Shown here: positions 25,505-34,726 of the stretch, piece by piece
Position numbering within the stretch: the stretch's first letter is position 1
Layout: each line of letters opens with the position of its first letter
NCBI RefSeq assembly: GCF_028368995.1
Contig: NZ_JAQNDL010000003.1
Coordinates: 2,542,001 to 2,606,000, forward strand
DNA from: Nannocystis bainbridge
GTDB lineage: Bacteria; Myxococcota_A; Polyangia; Nannocystales; Nannocystaceae
Length of the DNA stretch: 64,000 nt
Reading direction: 5' to 3'
Program-made: the position numbers and the translations under genes
The notes under the pieces: model-generated
Database searches by the model: none
What the model was told of the DNA's origin: nothing
The model's input: the letters and a program-made list of their open reading frames with translations, nothing else

Positions 25505-25532
25505 GCCCGGCCGCGCCACGCGCGAGCCGGGC
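25505..25532 (+). terminator. Hairpin after lipase gene
   Basis: GCCCGGC pairs with GCCGGGC around a 14-base GC-rich loop, 27 bases past the stop, between convergent genes. Further on, a GCCGGCGCGGGACCGCGCCGGC-like hairpin near 25614-25635 may serve the other strand. Confidence 0.45.
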
Positions 25533-25665
25533 TGCTGTGTTTGCCCTGCCTCAATGATCATAGCATCCGGTGAGCCCGAGGCGATGGACAGGTTCGGCAC
25601 GTCGCGCCGCAGCCGGCGCGGGACCGCGCCGGCTCTCCATCGACTAGTCCTTCAGGACATGTCCC

Positions 25666-27033
25666 TCAGAACACGTGGCCGACGTCGACGTAGAAGCCCT
25701 GCGTCTTGTCGGTCGGCGAGTACGCGCCGTCGAAGCGGACCAGGAACGTCTCGCCCCAGCGCACGCGCAGGCCGCCGCCGGTGCCGAGCTTGAAGGTGCC
25801 GCCGTCGATGCCCTGGCCGCCGAGCTCCGTGCGGCCGAAGTCGGCCCAGATCCGCGCGGCGTCGAGGAACGCCACCGCGCCGACCGTGAAGTGGTTGTTC
25901 TTGATCGTGAACTTCCAGAACATGCTGCGGAGCTCGAGGTTCTGGATCAGCTTGATCTTGCCGGCGTAGCGCTGGCGCGGCACCCCGCGCAGCGACCACC
26001 CGCCGCCCGGGCCGTCGCGGGGCATCAGCGCGCCGAAGCGCGTCAGCTCGTAGAACGGCGCGTCACCGACGATCACGTCGGCGACCCCGCGGATCGCAAA
26101 CGACAGCCACTCGCCGAGGAACGCCTTGTACCACGCGCTGTTGAGGCTGAACGCCGCGTAGCGCAGGTTCTGCTGGACCCCCGGCGAGGCGCGGACCGTC
26201 AGCTCGGTGAAGGTCCCGCGGGTCGGCGTGTACTCGTGGTCGCGGGTGTCGAACAGCGCGCCCGCGCTGAGCACCACGAGCGCGTGCGGATCTGTCCCCT
26301 GGAGCAGGTTGCCGAGCGCCTTGCCGTCGGGCGTGCCCGACGCCTTGAGGGCGATGTCCTGCTCGAGCAGGCTGCCGGCGTACGGCCGCACGATGTTGTA
26401 GGTCGTGTTGAGCCCGACCAGCGCCTCGATGCGGCGCCGCTGCTGCACCGTCGAACGGTCCCACACCTTGATGCGGGCGTTGAAAAGCAGCAGTGGGTAG
26501 ATGTGATCGAAGCGGTGGTAGCGGCGCGCGGCCTGGTAGGCCATCAACTCCTGGTCGGGGTCGATGCCCTCCCACGGCTCGGTCGCCGCCGAGTCGTTGC
26601 CGAACCCGTAATAGCCGGTGTTGGCGAACTTGCGGAAGCCGACGCGCGCGGTGATCCGCAGGCGGTCGCCGGCCAGCCCGGGGAAGTCCATGTTGAGGTA
26701 GTCGTCGTGGAACGGCACCTCGATGCCGCGGCCCGGCGCGCGCTTGGCGTTCGCCGACAGCAGCAATTCGAGGCGCCAGCGGTACGGGCGATAACCCGGC
26801 GAGAAGCGGGCCACGCTGGCGATCAGGCCGAAGCCGAGCCCGAGGTCGCTGTCGTAGCTGAGGGCCGGCAGCGCCCCGATCTCGATGCGCTCCGGCTTCG
26901 GCGGGCCCTTCGGCTTCTTCGGCTGCTTCGGCTTCTTGACCCGATCCTTGGCGGCCGCGGCCACAGGCACAGGCGCAGCGATCGCGCAGACCACCAATGC
27001 CGCCAGCAGCGCGGGCAGCCGGCGCCGGCACAA
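25666..27033 (-). CDS. Omp85/BamA-like outer-membrane beta-barrel (surface antigen) protein
   Basis: 455 residues from TTG 27033, which opens a signal peptide (LPALLAALVVCAIAAPVPVAAAA). A Lys/Pro-rich linker (KKPKQPKKPKGPPKPER) follows, then a 16-strand-like barrel of the bacterial surface antigen (D15) family: PALSYDSDLGLGFG, SLRGVPRQRYAGKIKLIQN for the conserved R-G-x-x-x-x-x-x-G loop, and an end in YVDVGHVF, whose last Phe fits outer-membrane insertion. No POTRA domain is present, so it is closer to short barrels than to BamA. Upstream GGGGAC may serve as RBS. Function (transport or assembly) unknown. Confidence 0.75.
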   Translation of the reverse strand: MCRRRLPALLAALVVCAIAAPVPVAAAAKDRVKKPKQPKKPKGPPKPERIEIGALPALSYDSDLGLGFGLIASVARFSPGYRPYRWRLELLLSANAKRAPGRGIEVPFHDDYLNMDFPGLAGDRLRITARVGFRKFANTGYYGFGNDSAATEPWEGIDPDQELMAYQAARRYHRFDHIYPLLLFNARIKVWDRSTVQQRRRIEALVGLNTTYNIVRPYAGSLLEQDIALKASGTPDGKALGNLLQGTDPHALVVLSAGALFDTRDHEYTPTRGTFTELTVRASPGVQQNLRYAAFSLNSAWYKAFLGEWLSFAIRGVADVIVGDAPFYELTRFGALMPRDGPGGGWSLRGVPRQRYAGKIKLIQNLELRSMFWKFTIKNNHFTVGAVAFLDAARIWADFGRTELGGQGIDGGTFKLGTGGGLRVRWGETFLVRFDGAYSPTDKTQGFYVDVGHVF

Positions 27034-27078
27034 TGCATATATGTCCCCAAAGACAGGTGACGCCCGGGCTCGCTGTGG

Positions 27079-27084
27079 TAAGGT
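27079..27084 (+). promoter_or_regulatory. Possible -10 element TAAGGT
   Basis: TAAGGT ends 6 bases before GTG 27091. It resembles the close-set -10 elements before other genes in this window but is a poorer match. Confidence 0.3.
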
Positions 27085-27090
27085 CGCCGC

Positions 27091-28416
27091 GTGTCGAGCT
27101 CGCCCTTGAAGCGCCCCCTGCTCCTGGCCTACGCCGCGGGCTCGATCGGCTCGGGCCTGTTCAGCACCGTGCCCGGCCTGCTGCTGCTGTTCTACTTGAC
27201 CGACACGCTCGGCGTGGCCGCGAGCCTCGCGGGCCTGGCGATCCTGATCCCGCGGATCTGGGACATCGTCACCGATCCGCTGGTCGGCGCCTGGTCCGAC
27301 CGCACGCGCTCGCGCTGGGGCCGGCGACGGCCGTTCTTGCTGGCCGGCGCGCTGCTGCTGCCGCCCGGCTTCATCGCCCTGTTCTCGGCCCCGGTCGGCG
27401 ATCCGTCGCTCAGCTTCGCGTGGGTGCTGGTCGCCTTCGTGTGGGCCACCGGCGCCTTCACCCTGTTTCAGATCCCCTACGCCTCGATGCCGGCCGAGAT
27501 GACGGCCGATTACCACGAACGCACGCGGGTCGTCGCCCATCGCATGGCCTTCCTGCCGATCGGCATCCTCGCCGGCGGCGCGCTGGCGCCGATGCTGATC
27601 AAGGCCAGCGGCGGCGGCCCGGCGGGTTATCGGGTCATGGCCGTCACCCTGGCGATCATCGCCGCGGTCGCCATGTCGGTCGCGTTCTTCGGCACCCGCA
27701 GCGCCCCGCAGCTGCCGGCGCCGAGCGAGTCGGCCGGGCTGCGCGAGCAGATCCGCGTGGCCCTGTCGCATCGGCCGTACCGCCGCCTGCTGCTCGGCTT
27801 CGCCGTGCAGAACATCGGCATCGGCGCCGTCCTGGCCGCGGTGCCCTACTACTGCCACTACACCCTGCGCGGCGGCGAAGCGGCGGTGACCGTCCTGTTC
27901 GTGTCGCTGGTCGGGCCGGCGATCGTCGCCATGCCGCTGTGGATGGCGGTGTCGCGGCGGTTCGGCAAGCGCGTCGGCTACATCCTCGCGACCGTGCTGT
28001 TCGCCGGGTGCGCGCTCAGCCTGCTCAGCGCCGCGCCGGGTCGGCTGGCCTTGGTGGCCGCGCAGGTCGGCGTTCTCGGGGTCGGCTTCGCCGGCCTGCA
28101 GGTGTTCCCGTTCGCCATGCTGCCCGACCTCGTCGACGACGACGCGGCCGTGACCAATCAGCGCCGCGAGGGCATCTTCACCGGGCTGTGGTTCGTCGGC
28201 GAGAAGGGCGGCCTGACCCTCGGGGCATGGCTCGTGAGCCAGGTGCTCGCCACGACCGGGTTCGTCGAGCGGCGCGCCGGCGAGCTCGTGACCCAGCCCG
28301 AAGCGGCGCTCGTCGGCGTGCTCGTGGCCACCGCGGTGGTCCCGGCCGCGTGCGCGCTCCTCAGTCTCCCCTTGCTGTTTCACCACGTCGAATCTGCCAG
28401 GAACCGAGCGACCTGA
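27091..28416 (+). CDS. MFS carrier, GPH (glycoside-pentoside-hexuronide:cation symporter) type
   Basis: 441 residues with 12 hydrophobic segments. The GPH signature is clear between helices 2 and 3: IWDIVTDPLVGAWSDRTRSRWGRRRPF, including the Asp pair that binds the coupling cation in MelB-like carriers. The substrate is not deducible. GTG 27091 is the only reasonable start. The next gene, a sphingosine-phosphate-lyase-like enzyme, begins 2 bp after its stop, so the carrier may import or export a compound acted on by that enzyme. Confidence 0.85.
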   Translation: MSSSPLKRPLLLAYAAGSIGSGLFSTVPGLLLLFYLTDTLGVAASLAGLAILIPRIWDIVTDPLVGAWSDRTRSRWGRRRPFLLAGALLLPPGFIALFSAPVGDPSLSFAWVLVAFVWATGAFTLFQIPYASMPAEMTADYHERTRVVAHRMAFLPIGILAGGALAPMLIKASGGGPAGYRVMAVTLAIIAAVAMSVAFFGTRSAPQLPAPSESAGLREQIRVALSHRPYRRLLLGFAVQNIGIGAVLAAVPYYCHYTLRGGEAAVTVLFVSLVGPAIVAMPLWMAVSRRFGKRVGYILATVLFAGCALSLLSAAPGRLALVAAQVGVLGVGFAGLQVFPFAMLPDLVDDDAAVTNQRREGIFTGLWFVGEKGGLTLGAWLVSQVLATTGFVERRAGELVTQPEAALVGVLVATAVVPAACALLSLPLLFHHVESARNRAT

Positions 28417-28418
28417 CC

Positions 28419-29867
28419 ATGAAGCTGCCCGAGACCGGATGGACCCGCGACCAGATCTTCACCGCCCTCGCCGAATTGCGTGCGGGTGATTTGCCCACTG
28501 AAGGCGGTGCCGCCTTCGCTTACGTCTACGACTCGGGCGAGCGCGCCGCGAGCGAGCTGGCGGCCGAGGCGTTCCGCCTGTTCCTCGGCAGCAACGGCCT
28601 CGACCCGACGGCCTTCCCCAGCCTGCTGCGGCTCGAGAACGAGGTCGTCGGCTTCGCCGCGGCGCACCTCGGCGGCGGGCTCGAGGCGGCCGGCTCGTTC
28701 ACCAGCGGCGGCACCGAGAGCCTGATGCTGGCGGTCAAGACCGCGCGCGAGTGGGCCCGCGAGCATCGGCCCCACATCACCGCGCCAGAGATGATCGTGC
28801 CGGCGACCGCTCACGCGGCGCTGCACAAGGCGGCCCATTATCTCGGCGTCACGCTGGTGCCGACGGCGATCGACCCGATCAGCTTCCGCGCCGACGTGGC
28901 CGCGATCGCGGCCGCCATCACCCCCAACACGATCCTCCTCACCGCCTCGGCCTCGAGCTACGCCCACGGCGTGGTCGACCCGATCGCCGAGATCGGCCAG
29001 CTCGCGCTGCGGCACGAGCTGCTGTTCCACGTCGACGGCTGCATCGGCGGGTTCTTGCTGCCGTACTTCCGCCGCCTCGGCGCCCAGGTGCCGGCGTTCG
29101 ACCTGTCGGTCCCCGGCGTCACCTCGGTGTCGATGGACTTCCACAAGTACGCCTACGCGCCCAAGGGCGCGTCGGTGATCGTCTACCGCGACAAGGCGCT
29201 GCGCCGGCACCAGATGTACGCGTGCGCCGGCTGGACCGGCTACACCGTCATCAACCCGACGGTCCAGAGCACCAAGTCGGGCGGGCCGCTGGCGGCCGCG
29301 TGGGCCCTGCTGCGCGCCATCGGCGATCAGGGCTACCTCGACCTGGCCCAAAGGACACTCGATGCGACGCGCGCGATCATCGGCGGCCTGCGCGAGATCG
29401 AGGGCCTGCGCGTGCTCGGCGAGCCGGAGATGAGCCTGGTCGCCTTCACCGGCGCGAGCCCCGAGTTCCCGCTGTTCGCCCTCGCCGACGCGATGAAGCT
29501 GCGCGGCTGGCTGGTCCAGCCGCAGTTCTCCGGCTTCGGCTCGCCGGCCAACCTGCACCTCACGATCAGCGCCGCTCACCTCGCGGTCAAGGACCGCTTC
29601 CTCGCCGACCTCCGCGCCGCCGTCGCCGAGGTCCAGACGAGCCCGCCCGACCCGGGCATGGCGCTCCTGCTGCAGGCCGCCGCCGCGCTGGACTTTTCGA
29701 ACATGTCCGAAGAGACATTCATGCAGGCGCTCGCGCTCGCCGGGGTCCAGGGCGGCCGCCTGCCCGACAAGATGGCGGCCATCAACGGCCTGCTCGACGC
29801 CCTGCCCGCGCCGGCCCGCGAGGCGGCGATCGTCGCGTTCGTCAACGACCTCTACACGCATGCCTAG
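28419..29867 (+). CDS. PLP-dependent lyase, sphingosine-1-phosphate lyase-like
   Basis: 482 residues, group II decarboxylase fold. SFTSGGTESLMLAVKTAREW binds the PLP phosphate, HVDGCIGGF holds the Asp that pairs with the pyridine, and MDFHKYAYAPKGASVIVYR carries the Schiff-base Lys243. The overall pattern (H-K-Y-x-x-x-P-K-G) is that of sphingosine-phosphate lyase (Dpl1/SGPL1), which splits sphingosine 1-phosphate to a fatty aldehyde and phosphoethanolamine. The last about 80 residues are an extra helical tail. Myxobacteria make sphingolipids, so this role is credible. It overlaps the convergent dioxygenase gene by 4 bp (CTAG). Confidence 0.8.
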   Translation: MKLPETGWTRDQIFTALAELRAGDLPTEGGAAFAYVYDSGERAASELAAEAFRLFLGSNGLDPTAFPSLLRLENEVVGFAAAHLGGGLEAAGSFTSGGTESLMLAVKTAREWAREHRPHITAPEMIVPATAHAALHKAAHYLGVTLVPTAIDPISFRADVAAIAAAITPNTILLTASASSYAHGVVDPIAEIGQLALRHELLFHVDGCIGGFLLPYFRRLGAQVPAFDLSVPGVTSVSMDFHKYAYAPKGASVIVYRDKALRRHQMYACAGWTGYTVINPTVQSTKSGGPLAAAWALLRAIGDQGYLDLAQRTLDATRAIIGGLREIEGLRVLGEPEMSLVAFTGASPEFPLFALADAMKLRGWLVQPQFSGFGSPANLHLTISAAHLAVKDRFLADLRAAVAEVQTSPPDPGMALLLQAAAALDFSNMSEETFMQALALAGVQGGRLPDKMAAINGLLDALPAPAREAAIVAFVNDLYTHA

Positions 29868-30979
29868 GTCGCGCCGGCGCCGGCAGCGGCGCTGGCCTCG
29901 GCCGGATCGAAGTAGATGCCCCGCAGCCAGCGCGGGCCGGTGAAGCCGGTCCGCGCGTGCAGCGTGCGGTGGTTGTCGTAGACCAGCCAGTCGCCCGGCT
30001 GCAGCCCGACCAGCACGTGGTGCTGCGGGTCGCGGACCAGGCGGATGAAGCGGTCGTGCGCGCGGTAGAACTCGCCCATCTGCGAGAACGGCAGGCGGTG
30101 CGGCGCGAGCGTGAAGTAGGAGCAGCGGACCAGAAAATCACGGTCGCCGCGGCGAGCGACGATCGGCGACTCGACCACGCGGGCGAAGTTCTGCTGCTTG
30201 CGATCGAAGCGGACCGGCACGGTCGCCAGCAATTCGGCCGCGCGCGCGTCGTGGGCCTCGAGGTGGCGGAACGCCGCGCGCGCGTCGGCCAGCAGGTTGT
30301 CGCCGCCCTGGTCGGCCGCGCGGATGCACTGCAGCACCTGATAGCGCGGCGGACGCTCGAGGAACGGCTGGTCGGTGTGGAGGTGGATCGGCGCGTCGGT
30401 GTAGCCGAGCTGGTCGGTGTTCTGGTTGGTGGTGTTGTCGGTGCGCAGGTCCTCGATGCGCCCGAAGTGGGTCGCCACCGCGCGCAGGCCCGCGGCCTCG
30501 AAGGCGGTCACGATCGCCTCGGTCTGCGCCTCGGGCGGCGTGCTGTCCGAAGGGTCATGTCGCACGACCGCGGCTCCGCGCTCGCGCACCCGGGCCAGCG
30601 CCGCGGCGATCTGGCGCCCGAGGGCGACGTCGGCGGCGGACACCTCGAGCGCCGCGAGGTCGGCGGACGGCGCCGGCACGTCGACGCGGCCGCGCGCGTA
30701 GGCGTGGGTGTCGAGCCAGGTCAGCGGGTACAGGCTCTCGTGGCCGTCGGGCTCCCACACCACGAACAGCGCGTCGCCGGCCAGCGAGGCCACCCGCGGG
30801 CGCACGTCGTCGGCCAGCTCCGACGAGCAGCGCGTGCGCTCGCGCGTGAGCGGGTGCCGCTCGCGGTCGCAGTTGTGGCGCAACCATCGGTAGTGAAAGT
30901 CCGCCGTGTGCCCGTCGCCCAGCGGCACGCGCAACCAGTCGCCGTGGAGCTCGACCGCGTCCCGGGGTGCATCTTTCAT
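29864..30979 (-). CDS. Gamma-butyrobetaine hydroxylase-like Fe(II)/2-oxoglutarate dioxygenase
   Basis: 371 residues. The N-terminal about 95 residues are the GBBH-like (DUF971) domain with WLRHNCD and a Cys/His set that could hold zinc. The rest is a TauD/TfdA barrel: IHLHTDQPF gives His201 and Asp203, DNHRTLHARTGF the distal His341 and the 2-oxoglutarate Arg. The two-domain layout is that of gamma-butyrobetaine and trimethyllysine hydroxylases of carnitine biosynthesis. Whether the substrate is a trimethylammonium compound is inferred. Convergent with, and overlapping, the lyase gene. Confidence 0.85.
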   Translation of the reverse strand: MKDAPRDAVELHGDWLRVPLGDGHTADFHYRWLRHNCDRERHPLTRERTRCSSELADDVRPRVASLAGDALFVVWEPDGHESLYPLTWLDTHAYARGRVDVPAPSADLAALEVSAADVALGRQIAAALARVRERGAAVVRHDPSDSTPPEAQTEAIVTAFEAAGLRAVATHFGRIEDLRTDNTTNQNTDQLGYTDAPIHLHTDQPFLERPPRYQVLQCIRAADQGGDNLLADARAAFRHLEAHDARAAELLATVPVRFDRKQQNFARVVESPIVARRGDRDFLVRCSYFTLAPHRLPFSQMGEFYRAHDRFIRLVRDPQHHVLVGLQPGDWLVYDNHRTLHARTGFTGPRWLRGIYFDPAEASAAAGAGAT

Positions 30980-31035
30980 GCTGAAGTGAGTTTCAGCAAA
31001 ATGGAGAAGGCCGTCAAGGGCCGAATTCGCGGCCC

Positions 31036-32238
31036 TCAGCCCCAGGGCGGCGCGACCGGCAGGGTGGCACGGCGGACCAGCGACGGCGCCCCGGTCTCGC
31101 GGTCGCGGCGGATCATGTACACCCCGCGGTCGCTGCCGAGTCGGGCGTGTCTCGGCTCGTCGCACGCGTCGAGCTCGATCGTCCTCGGCTCGCCCGGCCC
31201 GCCGAAGCCCCACGTGCGCGACTGGATGCAGCCCACCGCCTGGTCCTGGGGGGTGCACACCGACCATGAGCCGATCGGGTTGCCGTTCGGCGCCGCGTCG
31301 ACGACCCCCGTCGCCGGCCCGAAGTGATTCCCCGGCAAGCCCCTGGCGACGACCCCTTTCACGCTCTCGCCGGTCGCCAGCTCGCAGCTGCCCATGATCG
31401 CCTCCTCGCCGTCGAAATGCTCCGAGCCGTCGAACAGCACGCGCGTCTCGGTCGTGGCGAGGCGCCCGCCGCCACACGCTGTCTCGACCCGGTTCGCCCC
31501 GTCCGGATCGACGAGGGTGACGAGCGGCCCGCCGAGCGCCAGCCGATCGCCCACGGCGTCGATGAGGTGCACGAACAGCGGCCCCTCGAAGTTCGCCAGC
31601 AGCTCCCCGGTCCACGACAGCGTGGTCACCCTCTCGTAGTCCGCGAAGCTCACCCCCACCGACGTGATCGCCATGTCCCGCGACGCGTCCGCCTTCGCCA
31701 CCAGCAGCGGCTCCCCGATCGGCCCGTCGATGCCCGCCCGCACCAGCATCAGCGTCCCGCCCGGCAGCCCGCCGAGCACGCCGACCTCGTCGTGCGCCCG
31801 GTTGACGTGAAACGCGACCACCCACGCGTCCGCCAGCGCCGTGAAGTCGACCTTCGTCACCTGCCCCGACGGCTCGACGCGCTGCACCACGACCCCACCC
31901 GCCTCCGACTCGCCGACCACCCACGCGCGCTGCGAGTGCGCCAGGTCGAAGCCCAGCACGTCTTCCATCGGCGTCAGCGGGGCGCTCCACGCCAGCGGCG
32001 GCTCGACCGGCGAGGTGCACGCGGCGGTGCACGCGTCGCACTCGTCCTCGCCGTCGTCGCACGCCTCGCCCGGATCGACGACCCCGTCGCCGCAGCGGCC
32101 CGTCGGCACGTCGAGCCCACCGCTGCTCGTGCCGCCGGCGTCGCTGCTCGTGGCGCGCGTACTGGCGCCCGCAGTGTCGTTTTGCGGCTCGGGGCCGCAC
32201 GCACAGATGATCGCCATCACCCACCACGGACCGCGCAT
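31036..32238 (-). CDS. Putative lipoprotein with one DUF4215 unit, unknown function
   Basis: 400 residues. A short signal sequence ends at Cys12/Cys14 (MAIICACGPE), followed by a Ser/Thr/Gly linker, then one DUF4215 unit (CGDGVVDPGEACDDG, Cys-rich to about residue 75). The remaining 320 residues have regular beta-strands as in a propeller (for example LVTLVDPDGANRV and RVLFDGSEHFDGEE), with few Cys. It looks like a surface protein, but no family or activity is recognised. The 56-bp gap to the dioxygenase gene may allow read-through. Confidence 0.65.
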   Translation of the reverse strand: MRGPWWVMAIICACGPEPQNDTAGASTRATSSDAGGTSSGGLDVPTGRCGDGVVDPGEACDDGEDECDACTAACTSPVEPPLAWSAPLTPMEDVLGFDLAHSQRAWVVGESEAGGVVVQRVEPSGQVTKVDFTALADAWVVAFHVNRAHDEVGVLGGLPGGTLMLVRAGIDGPIGEPLLVAKADASRDMAITSVGVSFADYERVTTLSWTGELLANFEGPLFVHLIDAVGDRLALGGPLVTLVDPDGANRVETACGGGRLATTETRVLFDGSEHFDGEEAIMGSCELATGESVKGVVARGLPGNHFGPATGVVDAAPNGNPIGSWSVCTPQDQAVGCIQSRTWGFGGPGEPRTIELDACDEPRHARLGSDRGVYMIRRDRETGAPSLVRRATLPVAPPWG

Positions 32239-32354
32239 CGGAGCAGCGTATCACCCTCACGCGGGCGTGCGCCACGACCTCGGGCCTGCTTCCAGCGAGC
32301 CGGCCCGATCGCCCCGACCCGATCGCCGGCCGCCCAGCCGCGTGAGGCTCGCCG

Positions 32355-32684
32355 TCAATCGTCGTGCTCGTCCTCGACGTGGACGATCGCCCCGGTCTCG
32401 CCGTCGACCTCCACCTCCTTGCGCGGCTGGCTGCGATCGTCCGGCTGGATCTCGATGCTGTAGATCCACCGCCCGCGCTCGCGCTCGAGCTCCGCGTCGA
32501 TCACCGTCCCGGGCACCCGCTTCAGCGCCGTCGCCTGCGCCGCCTCGAGGCTGATCTTCGGCGTCGTCGCCTCGCGCGGCGCCGTCGCGGCGGGCGCCGT
32601 CGAGGCAGTCGGAGTGGCGGAGGTCGCCGCGTGCGAGCAGGCCGGCGCGAGCGACAGGAGGAGGGACATCAGCAGGAAGTGCAT
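32355..32684 (-). CDS. PepSY-domain lipoprotein
   Basis: 109 residues from ATG 32684, which opens a lipoprotein signal peptide with lipobox LAPAC. After an Ala/Thr/Pro linker comes one PepSY domain: ISLEAAQATALKRVPGTVIDAELE, then WIYSIEI and EVEVDGETGAIVHV. PepSY domains outside the membrane often inhibit peptidases or take part in redox relay; the partner here is unknown. Ends in an acidic tail (EDEHDD). Confidence 0.8.
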   Translation of the reverse strand: MHFLLMSLLLSLAPACSHAATSATPTASTAPAATAPREATTPKISLEAAQATALKRVPGTVIDAELERERGRWIYSIEIQPDDRSQPRKEVEVDGETGAIVHVEDEHDD

Positions 32685-32792
32685 GCTCGCAGCATGCCGT
32701 CCGTGGCCGCCCACGGCCCGTTAAGCCCTCGTGAAGCCGCGGCGTCGGCCTCGCGCTTGACCGCCATCGTTTCGCCCGCGAAAGTTTGACGC

Positions 32793-34247
32793 GTGGACCT
32801 CGACGCCCTCGTGCGACCGATCCTCGACCTCCTGCGGCGGGCCGACGCGCGCGACCCGAGGATCTCCGACCTCGCCGGCCCCGACGCTCACGCCGACGCC
32901 TTCGCCGCGCTCGGCGTGCCCCTGTCTCTCGGGCCAGGTGAACCGCCCGTCGATCCCGCTGCCCTCGCGCGGACGATCGAGGCCATCATCGCCCGCTCGG
33001 TGCGGACCCTGCACCCGCGGTTCTTCAACCAGAACTTCGCTGGCGCCGACCCGATCGCCGTCGTCGGTGATTTCCTCGGCGCCGCCCTCAACACCACCAT
33101 GGCCACCTACGAGGCCGCCCCGGTGTTCACCTTGATGGAGCGACAGGTCCTCGCCCGCCTCGCCGCGCTCGCCGGCTGGAGCGCGCACGAGGGCCTGTTC
33201 GTCCCCGGCGGCTCCTACTCCAACCTCTACGCCTTGCAGCTCGCGCGCCTGCGGGTCGACCCCGACGCTCGCGAGCGCGGCCACGACGGCGCCGCGCGGG
33301 TCGCCTTCACCTCGGCGCACGGGCACTACTCCCTCGAAAAATCCGTCGTGCTGCTCGGCCTCGGCCGGCGCGCCTTGATCAAAGTCGCCTGCGACGAGCG
33401 CGGCCGCATGCGCCCTGACGCCCTCGCCGCGGCGATCGACGACGCCCTCGCGCGCGGGCAGCGGCCGTTCTTCGTCAACGCCACCGCCGGCACCACCGTG
33501 CTCGGCGGCTTCGACCCGTTGCCCGCGCTGGCCGACCTCGCCGAGCGCCACGGCTTGTGGCTGCACGTCGACGGCAGCTTCGGCGCCTCGGCCCTGTTCT
33601 CCCCCGCGCAGGCCCACCTCATGGCCGGCGTCGAGCGGGCCGACTCGCTGGCGTGGAACCTCCACAAGATGCTCGGCGCCACCCAGCAGTGCGCCGCCTT
33701 CCTGGTCCGCGGGACAGGTGCCTTGCGGCCCGCCTTCGCCGCCGGCGCCGACTACCTGTTCCAGCCCGACAAGCCGTTCGCCGAGCTCGACAGCGGCGAC
33801 ACCACCTTTCAGTGCGCCCGCCGGGTCGACGCGCTCAAGGCCTGGCTGCTGTGGAAGGCCCGCGGCGAGCCCGGCTTCGCCGCCCGCATCGACCACGCCG
33901 TCGCCCTCGCCGACAGCTGCGCCGCGCGCATCGCCGGCGACCCGCGGTTTCGCCTGGCCGCCCCGCCCTCGTGGGTCAACGTGTGCTTCTGGTGGCTGCC
34001 TCCGGCCCTACGGCCCCTGCCCGCGCGCACCGCCGACGTCGACGCCGTCCTCCATGATCTCGCCCCGCGGATCAAGGCCGCCATGCTGCGCCGCGGCGAG
34101 GCCATGCTCGGCTTCCAGCCGGTCGACGGCGGGCCCAACTGCTTCCGCCTGCTGTTCATCAACCCGGCGACCACGACCGCCGACATCGAAGCGACCCTCG
34201 AGCTGCTCGACGCCTGCGGCCGCGAGGCCTCGGCCGCAGGCGCGTGA
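32793..34247 (+). CDS. Group II PLP-dependent decarboxylase (Glu/cysteine-sulfinate/DABA type)
   Basis: 484 residues from GTG 32793. HPRFFNQNFAGADPI, the PLP His in AHGHYSLEKS, HVDGSFG (Asp to the pyridine) and WNLHKMLG with Schiff-base Lys292 place it in the glutamate/cysteine sulfinate/diaminobutyrate decarboxylase family. ATYEAAPVFTLME matches the substrate-side region. The exact amino acid substrate cannot be told by eye. It stands alone, divergent from the PepSY gene. A dispersed palindrome copy is translated at about 33700. Confidence 0.85.
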   Translation: MDLDALVRPILDLLRRADARDPRISDLAGPDAHADAFAALGVPLSLGPGEPPVDPAALARTIEAIIARSVRTLHPRFFNQNFAGADPIAVVGDFLGAALNTTMATYEAAPVFTLMERQVLARLAALAGWSAHEGLFVPGGSYSNLYALQLARLRVDPDARERGHDGAARVAFTSAHGHYSLEKSVVLLGLGRRALIKVACDERGRMRPDALAAAIDDALARGQRPFFVNATAGTTVLGGFDPLPALADLAERHGLWLHVDGSFGASALFSPAQAHLMAGVERADSLAWNLHKMLGATQQCAAFLVRGTGALRPAFAAGADYLFQPDKPFAELDSGDTTFQCARRVDALKAWLLWKARGEPGFAARIDHAVALADSCAARIAGDPRFRLAAPPSWVNVCFWWLPPALRPLPARTADVDAVLHDLAPRIKAAMLRRGEAMLGFQPVDGGPNCFRLLFINPATTTADIEATLELLDACGREASAAGA

Positions 34248-34324
34248 CATGTTCGTAGCGCCATGCCCTTCAGGGCATGCCCTTCGCTACATGCTCGAAA
34301 CGACATGCTCCACGAGACATGTCC
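34246..34324. repeat. Cluster of dispersed palindromes
   Basis: Right after the decarboxylase stop. CATGCCC-TTCA-GGGCATG (34262-34279) is perfect; around it are GACATGTTCGTAGC, CTACATGCTCGAAACGACATG and CACGAGACATGTCC, all variants on the same plan. A further copy, ACCTGTCTTCAAGGACAG, lies at 34431-34448. Confidence 0.65.
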
Positions 34325-34726
34325 GCCCGTCCCCGAAGGACCTCGCAGTCGGCGCCGCGCCCGCGCCGCTCGAGGGCCGCATCGGCGACGCGCCCATGCC
34401 CGGGTTCACTCCTGGGCCAGGGCCCGGCGGCACCTGTCTTCAAGGACAGACGGACCCCGGCCCGCGCTCGTCCGCGCGCGACGTGGCGTGAGCCACGTGC
34501 AGCGGCCCGGCGAACGCGACCCGAACGGTGGTCTCCTCGCGCCGCGGCCCGAACCGCCGCGGGCGCGCGTGTGGCCGCGCGGCGCACAGCATGACGATCG
34601 CGCAAGCCGGCGCACGAGGCCGCGGAGAGCTGATAGAACTGTGTCCGTGTGGACCCGTGGCGCGGCCGCTCCGGGTGTGGCCCAGGAAACAATCTGACGC
34701 TGCGGATCGGCGCTATCGCGACGGAC
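34325..34726. other. Gap of about 400 bases without a clear gene
   Basis: Holds a palindrome copy near 34431 and otherwise GC-rich sequence with no convincing frame. TAGAAC at 34634-34639 lies 9 bases before GTG 34649, which is in frame with the HTTM gene and offers a longer alternative start for it. Confidence 0.4.

Noticed and set aside
26997..28418. In-frame N-terminal extension of the S1P-lyase-like protein
   Set aside because: It overlaps the MFS gene in another frame; MKLPETGW at 28419 is the natural start 2 bp after the MFS stop.
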